Positions 4,551-7,451 of a stretch of 7,451 nucleotides of DNA are shown piece by piece (the first letter of the stretch is position 1; each line of letters opens with the position of its first letter). A program made the translations under genes and the position numbers. Below the pieces are notes generated by a model, which was not told where the DNA came from, ran no database searches, and worked only from the letters and a program-made list of their open reading frames with translations. Location: contig JAFGIT010000410.1 of assembly GCA_016929465.1 (NCBI GenBank), positions 1-7,451 of the forward strand, read 5' to 3'. This DNA is from Candidatus Coatesiibacteriota bacterium (lineage in GTDB: Bacteria > B130-G9).

Positions 4551-7451
4551 TTATCGAAAATATCTCCGAGGCCTTAGTACTGGCTGAAGCCAGCGATCTC
4601 CCTGCTCTTGCAAAAATCCACACGCAATTCCAGACTGTCGCGGAAGAACTCGCTCGAGAAGGTAAAGAACTCGCCGCGAAAGCTGCACTATCATGCGCCG
4701 ATATAATAACCGGGATCATATTGGAGCAAGAGAACAATCCTACAAGTGCAATGGAGCTTATATCGAAGACCGTCTCTTGCCTGCAAGCCGTTATCCTCGA
4801 TGGTCGTCCTGAAGACCAGATAGAATTCCCGAATGCGCTCCTTCAGAATGCTGGCGGCTGTGCCGCAGAGAACGAAGACAAACGCCCATATATAAGACCG
4901 GCGCATATCGATGAAGCTCTGATCGAGGAATTCCTTGCAAAACAGATATCTGCGCTCGATGAAATCGAGAGCAGTATGCTCGCAATCGAATCCGAGAACC
5001 TCACATCCGCACCGGCGGAGCTCAAACGGCTGCTTCACACTCTCAAAGGCGAATCCGGTCTCCTCAATCTGCCGGATGTAGAGCGGCTTTGCCACGAAAC
5101 GGAAACCTGTCTCGACGCAGAGACACTGCCATCAGTCGATTCCCTGCTCAATGTGAAGGATTGGCTAGGCAGAGCCTTCAAAGGAATTGAGCAAGGCATC
5201 TGTATATCCGGTGCTGAGGAGGTCATCGAACAGCTTCGCTCGGGAAAGGCAACTGACTTCGAGAAGGAACCAATCGAGGCGGAACAGAGCTCCGTGGGTG
5301 ATGATTCTGTTGAAGGACAGACGACTGACGAGGCCGAAGAGACGTTGGCGGTATCCCCACTGGACGCAGATACGGCGCTGATGGGCGAATTCGTGATCGA
5401 GGCGAGAGAGCATCTTGAGGAGGCCGACCTGAAGCTGCTGGCCCTCGAAATGTCACCCGATGACTCCGATGCACTGAATGCAGTATTCAGATCATTTCAC
5501 ACGATAAAAGGGACTTCGGCATTCCTTAACCTGGAAGATATCAGCAAACTCGCACACGAAGCTGAGAACCTGCTCAACCTCGCTCGAAGTGGCGAATTGG
5601 TCTTCAAAGGCCGCGCCGTTGACGTAAGCCTCGAGGCTGTGGACCTGCTGCGCGGGCTTCTCGACAGCGTCGAAGAGGCAATCAACAACGAAGATACATC
5701 TCTTGCGGCCAATCCGGTTGTTCCGGACCTCATCAGGAGGATAAAGGCTGCATCCTGTGAAAATGACCCGGACGCAAGCACCGATTCGAGGCAAATATCC
5801 AGTGACCCAATGCCCAAACTCGGAGAGGTCATGATCGAAAGCGGTAGAGCCAGCACCGAGAAAATCGTCGATGCTCTCGTCGATCAGAAGACGACGATGC
5901 AGGGAAGCAAGCTGGGGGAGATTCTCGTCAAGACTGGCCGCGCAGGCGCCAAAGACGTCATTCACGCCCTCCGCGAGCAGAGAACCGGTACGCAGCCGAC
6001 TCCGCAGGAGGATAGGCCCCCCAAGCTCGGTGAGATCATGGTCGCGGACGGGACGATCACTCCCGATGATGTTGCGGAGTCGCTTGCAGAACAAAGAAGC
6101 GTCCAGAAGGACAAGAAAATCGGGGAGCTGCTCGTCAGCAAAGGGCGTGCGTCTAATGAAGACGTCTCAAGGGCCTTGCGGACACAAAATTCTTCCCGGG
6201 CAGGGAGCTCTATTTCGTCAATCAAAGAAGTCGTCAAAGTGGATGCCGTGAGACTGGATAGCCTTGTTGATACGATTGGGGAGCTAGTCATCGCTGAGGC
6301 GATGGTCTGCCAATCTATGGATACGGGAGAAAGAGCGTCTGCGGACCTGACCAGATCCCTGAGTCAGCTGAATAAAATCACTCGAGAACTGCAGTCCATG
6401 GGCATGACTCTCAGGATGATACCGGTGAAATCCACCTTCCAGAAAATGGCTCGATTGGTAAGAGACCTTGCCAGGAAAGCCGGCAAGGAGGTCGATCTGG
6501 CCCTGTCAGGAGAGGACACCGAACTCGACAAGAGCGTGGTCGACCGGATCGGGGATCCACTGGTTCACATGGTGAGAAACGCCGTGGACCACGGAATAGA
6601 ATCGGACGTTCAAGAGCGCCGTCAGAAAGGCAAACCCGACAAAGCCAAAATCGAGCTGAGGGCATTCCACAAAGGCGGGAATATATACATCGAGATCGAG
6701 GACGACGGCAGAGGCCTCGATAGCGAAGCGATACTCAAGAAGGGAATCGAGCGAGGCCTGGTTGAGGAGGGAGAAGCCCTCGGTGAGCGCGAAATATTCA
6801 ACCTCATCTTCGAACCCGGCTTCTCCACAGCCAAGCAGATAACGGACGTCTCTGGCCGAGGAGTCGGTATGGACGTCGTCAAACGCAACATCACGGACCT
6901 CCGGGGAAGCGTGGAGATTACCTCGATCCGAGGCAAGGGGAGCATCTTCAGCATCCGACTGCCGCTTACACTTGCGATCATTGACGGCATGCTCGTGCGA
7001 GTAGGCGCCGAGAGATACATTATACCAACACTATCGGTTATCGGCGCAGTAAAGCCTGAGTCCGATAATGTCAACACCGTGCTCAAACAGGGACGGATGC
7101 TCTCGTTCCAGAATGAGCTAATTCCCCTATTTCCTCTGGAAAACCTCCTCGGAATAGCAAATGCCCAACGCGGGGCGGACCAGGGCATTGTCATTCTGGT
7201 CGAGGACGGTGGAAGGAAGGCCGGGTTGATTGTCGATGAGCTTCTCGGGCTAAGACAAACAGTCATAAAGAACATGGGCGAATTGATCGGCAAGGTAGCC
7301 GGCCTCTCCGGCGCTACCATTCTCTCCGACGGTCGCGTAGGCCTGATCCTCGATGTAAACGGCGCCATGGAGCTCATCGATCAAAATGAGGTAATCGCCG
7401 ATTCATGCCTACCGATGGCACCGGTTGCAGGATTATGTCAAGAGGCTGGAG
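4547..7451 (+). CDS. cheA: Large CheA histidine kinase with two Hpt domains and four MshEN-like repeats, 3' end cut off
   Basis: CheA takes signals from chemoreceptors through CheW, autophosphorylates a histidine and passes the phosphate to CheY. At least 968 residues are visible, against about 650 in E. coli. In order: an unrecognised, probably helical region (1-118); Hpt1 (about 119-225, H164 in LLHTLKGESG); an acidic linker; Hpt2 (about 272-385, H318 in SFHTIKGTSAF); four 24-residue repeats (424-547); the dimerisation domain (from 565, VDAVRLDSLVDTIGELV); the ATPase (N box H674-x3-N678 to H682, G1 D719-D720-G-R-G, G2 G770-RGVGMD); and a CheW-like domain (809 to about 945). No ordinary P2 domain is seen. 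The frame opens after a stop at 4523. TTG at 4547 is preferred, with GGGTG 7 bases upstream; the first in-frame ATG, at 4751, would remove much of the helical region. The kinase identity is certain, the start less so. Confidence 0.95.
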   Translation, partial: MIIENISEALVLAEASDLPALAKIHTQFQTVAEELAREGKELAAKAALSCADIITGIILEQENNPTSAMELISKTVSCLQAVILDGRPEDQIEFPNALLQNAGGCAAENEDKRPYIRPAHIDEALIEEFLAKQISALDEIESSMLAIESENLTSAPAELKRLLHTLKGESGLLNLPDVERLCHETETCLDAETLPSVDSLLNVKDWLGRAFKGIEQGICISGAEEVIEQLRSGKATDFEKEPIEAEQSSVGDDSVEGQTTDEAEETLAVSPLDADTALMGEFVIEAREHLEEADLKLLALEMSPDDSDALNAVFRSFHTIKGTSAFLNLEDISKLAHEAENLLNLARSGELVFKGRAVDVSLEAVDLLRGLLDSVEEAINNEDTSLAANPVVPDLIRRIKAASCENDPDASTDSRQISSDPMPKLGEVMIESGRASTEKIVDALVDQKTTMQGSKLGEILVKTGRAGAKDVIHALREQRTGTQPTPQEDRPPKLGEIMVADGTITPDDVAESLAEQRSVQKDKKIGELLVSKGRASNEDVSRALRTQNSSRAGSSISSIKEVVKVDAVRLDSLVDTIGELVIAEAMVCQSMDTGERASADLTRSLSQLNKITRELQSMGMTLRMIPVKSTFQKMARLVRDLARKAGKEVDLALSGEDTELDKSVVDRIGDPLVHMVRNAVDHGIESDVQERRQKGKPDKAKIELRAFHKGGNIYIEIEDDGRGLDSEAILKKGIERGLVEEGEALGEREIFNLIFEPGFSTAKQITDVSGRGVGMDVVKRNITDLRGSVEITSIRGKGSIFSIRLPLTLAIIDGMLVRVGAERYIIPTLSVIGAVKPESDNVNTVLKQGRMLSFQNELIPLFPLENLLGIANAQRGADQGIVILVEDGGRKAGLIVDELLGLRQTVIKNMGELIGKVAGLSGATILSDGRVGLILDVNGAMELIDQNEVIADSCLPMAPVAGLCQEAG
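5816..6187 (+). repeat. Four 24-codon MshEN/GspE-N-like repeats within cheA
   Basis: Four copies at 5816-5887, 5909-5980, 6023-6094 and 6116-6187 all fit K-[LI]-G-E-x-[LM]-[VI]-x2-G-x10-L-x2-Q. Copies 1-2 and 3-4 are each separated by exactly 7 residues, while copies 2-3 are separated by 14, so the array is two paired units. Paired motifs of this kind form MshEN or GspE N-terminal modules, some of which bind cyclic di-GMP. Here the leading Arg of that motif is Lys, and the residues after Gly are mostly Arg-Ala instead of hydrophobic, so ligand binding is uncertain. The DNA copies have diverged, so the duplication is not recent. Confidence 0.85.

Overview
This is bacterial DNA with mixed GC, carrying two gene blocks that point away from each other and are separated by a gene-free stretch of about 545 bases. 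The organism has HrcA/CIRCE heat-shock control, a CheX-type chemotaxis system, a possible flagellar sigma-28 promoter, and a tRNA gene that does not encode its CCA end. From memory, the GroES sequence looks most like those of Deltaproteobacteria or Acidobacteria. That impression was not tested, and no firm taxonomic call is made.

Minus-strand block (1-1311, read right to left). A good sigma-70-type promoter (1283-1311) leads into a tRNA-Arg with anticodon ACG (1186-1259). The gene for TadA, the deaminase that converts A34 of this tRNA to inosine, starts only 21 bases after the tRNA. A gene-free stretch of about 350 bases follows. Then come a perfect CIRCE operator overlapping a promoter, and groES, whose 3' end runs off the left edge; groEL would be expected beyond it.

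Gene-free centre (1260-1805). It holds the tRNA promoter, an 11-bp inverted repeat that could close a structured element of about 111 nt (1431-1541), a short direct repeat, and a candidate sigma-28 promoter (1730-1756) just upstream of the chemotaxis operon.

Plus-strand block (1806-7451): a tight chemotaxis operon. Its order is a degenerate receiver fused to a CheX phosphatase domain, a canonical CheY, a FapA/DUF342 protein, a possible 30-codon mini-ORF that overlaps both neighbours, and a very large CheA that runs off the right edge. CheA would phosphorylate CheY, and the CheX domain would dephosphorylate CheY-P. FapA suggests a link to flagellar assembly or placement.

The most unusual object is CheA. 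It has two intact Hpt domains. Where the CheY-binding P2 domain normally lies, it has four copies of a 24-residue motif arranged as two pairs, resembling the MshEN/GspE N-terminal modules that in some proteins bind cyclic di-GMP. With the pseudo-receiver on CheX, this suggests a chemotaxis system with extra, non-canonical inputs.
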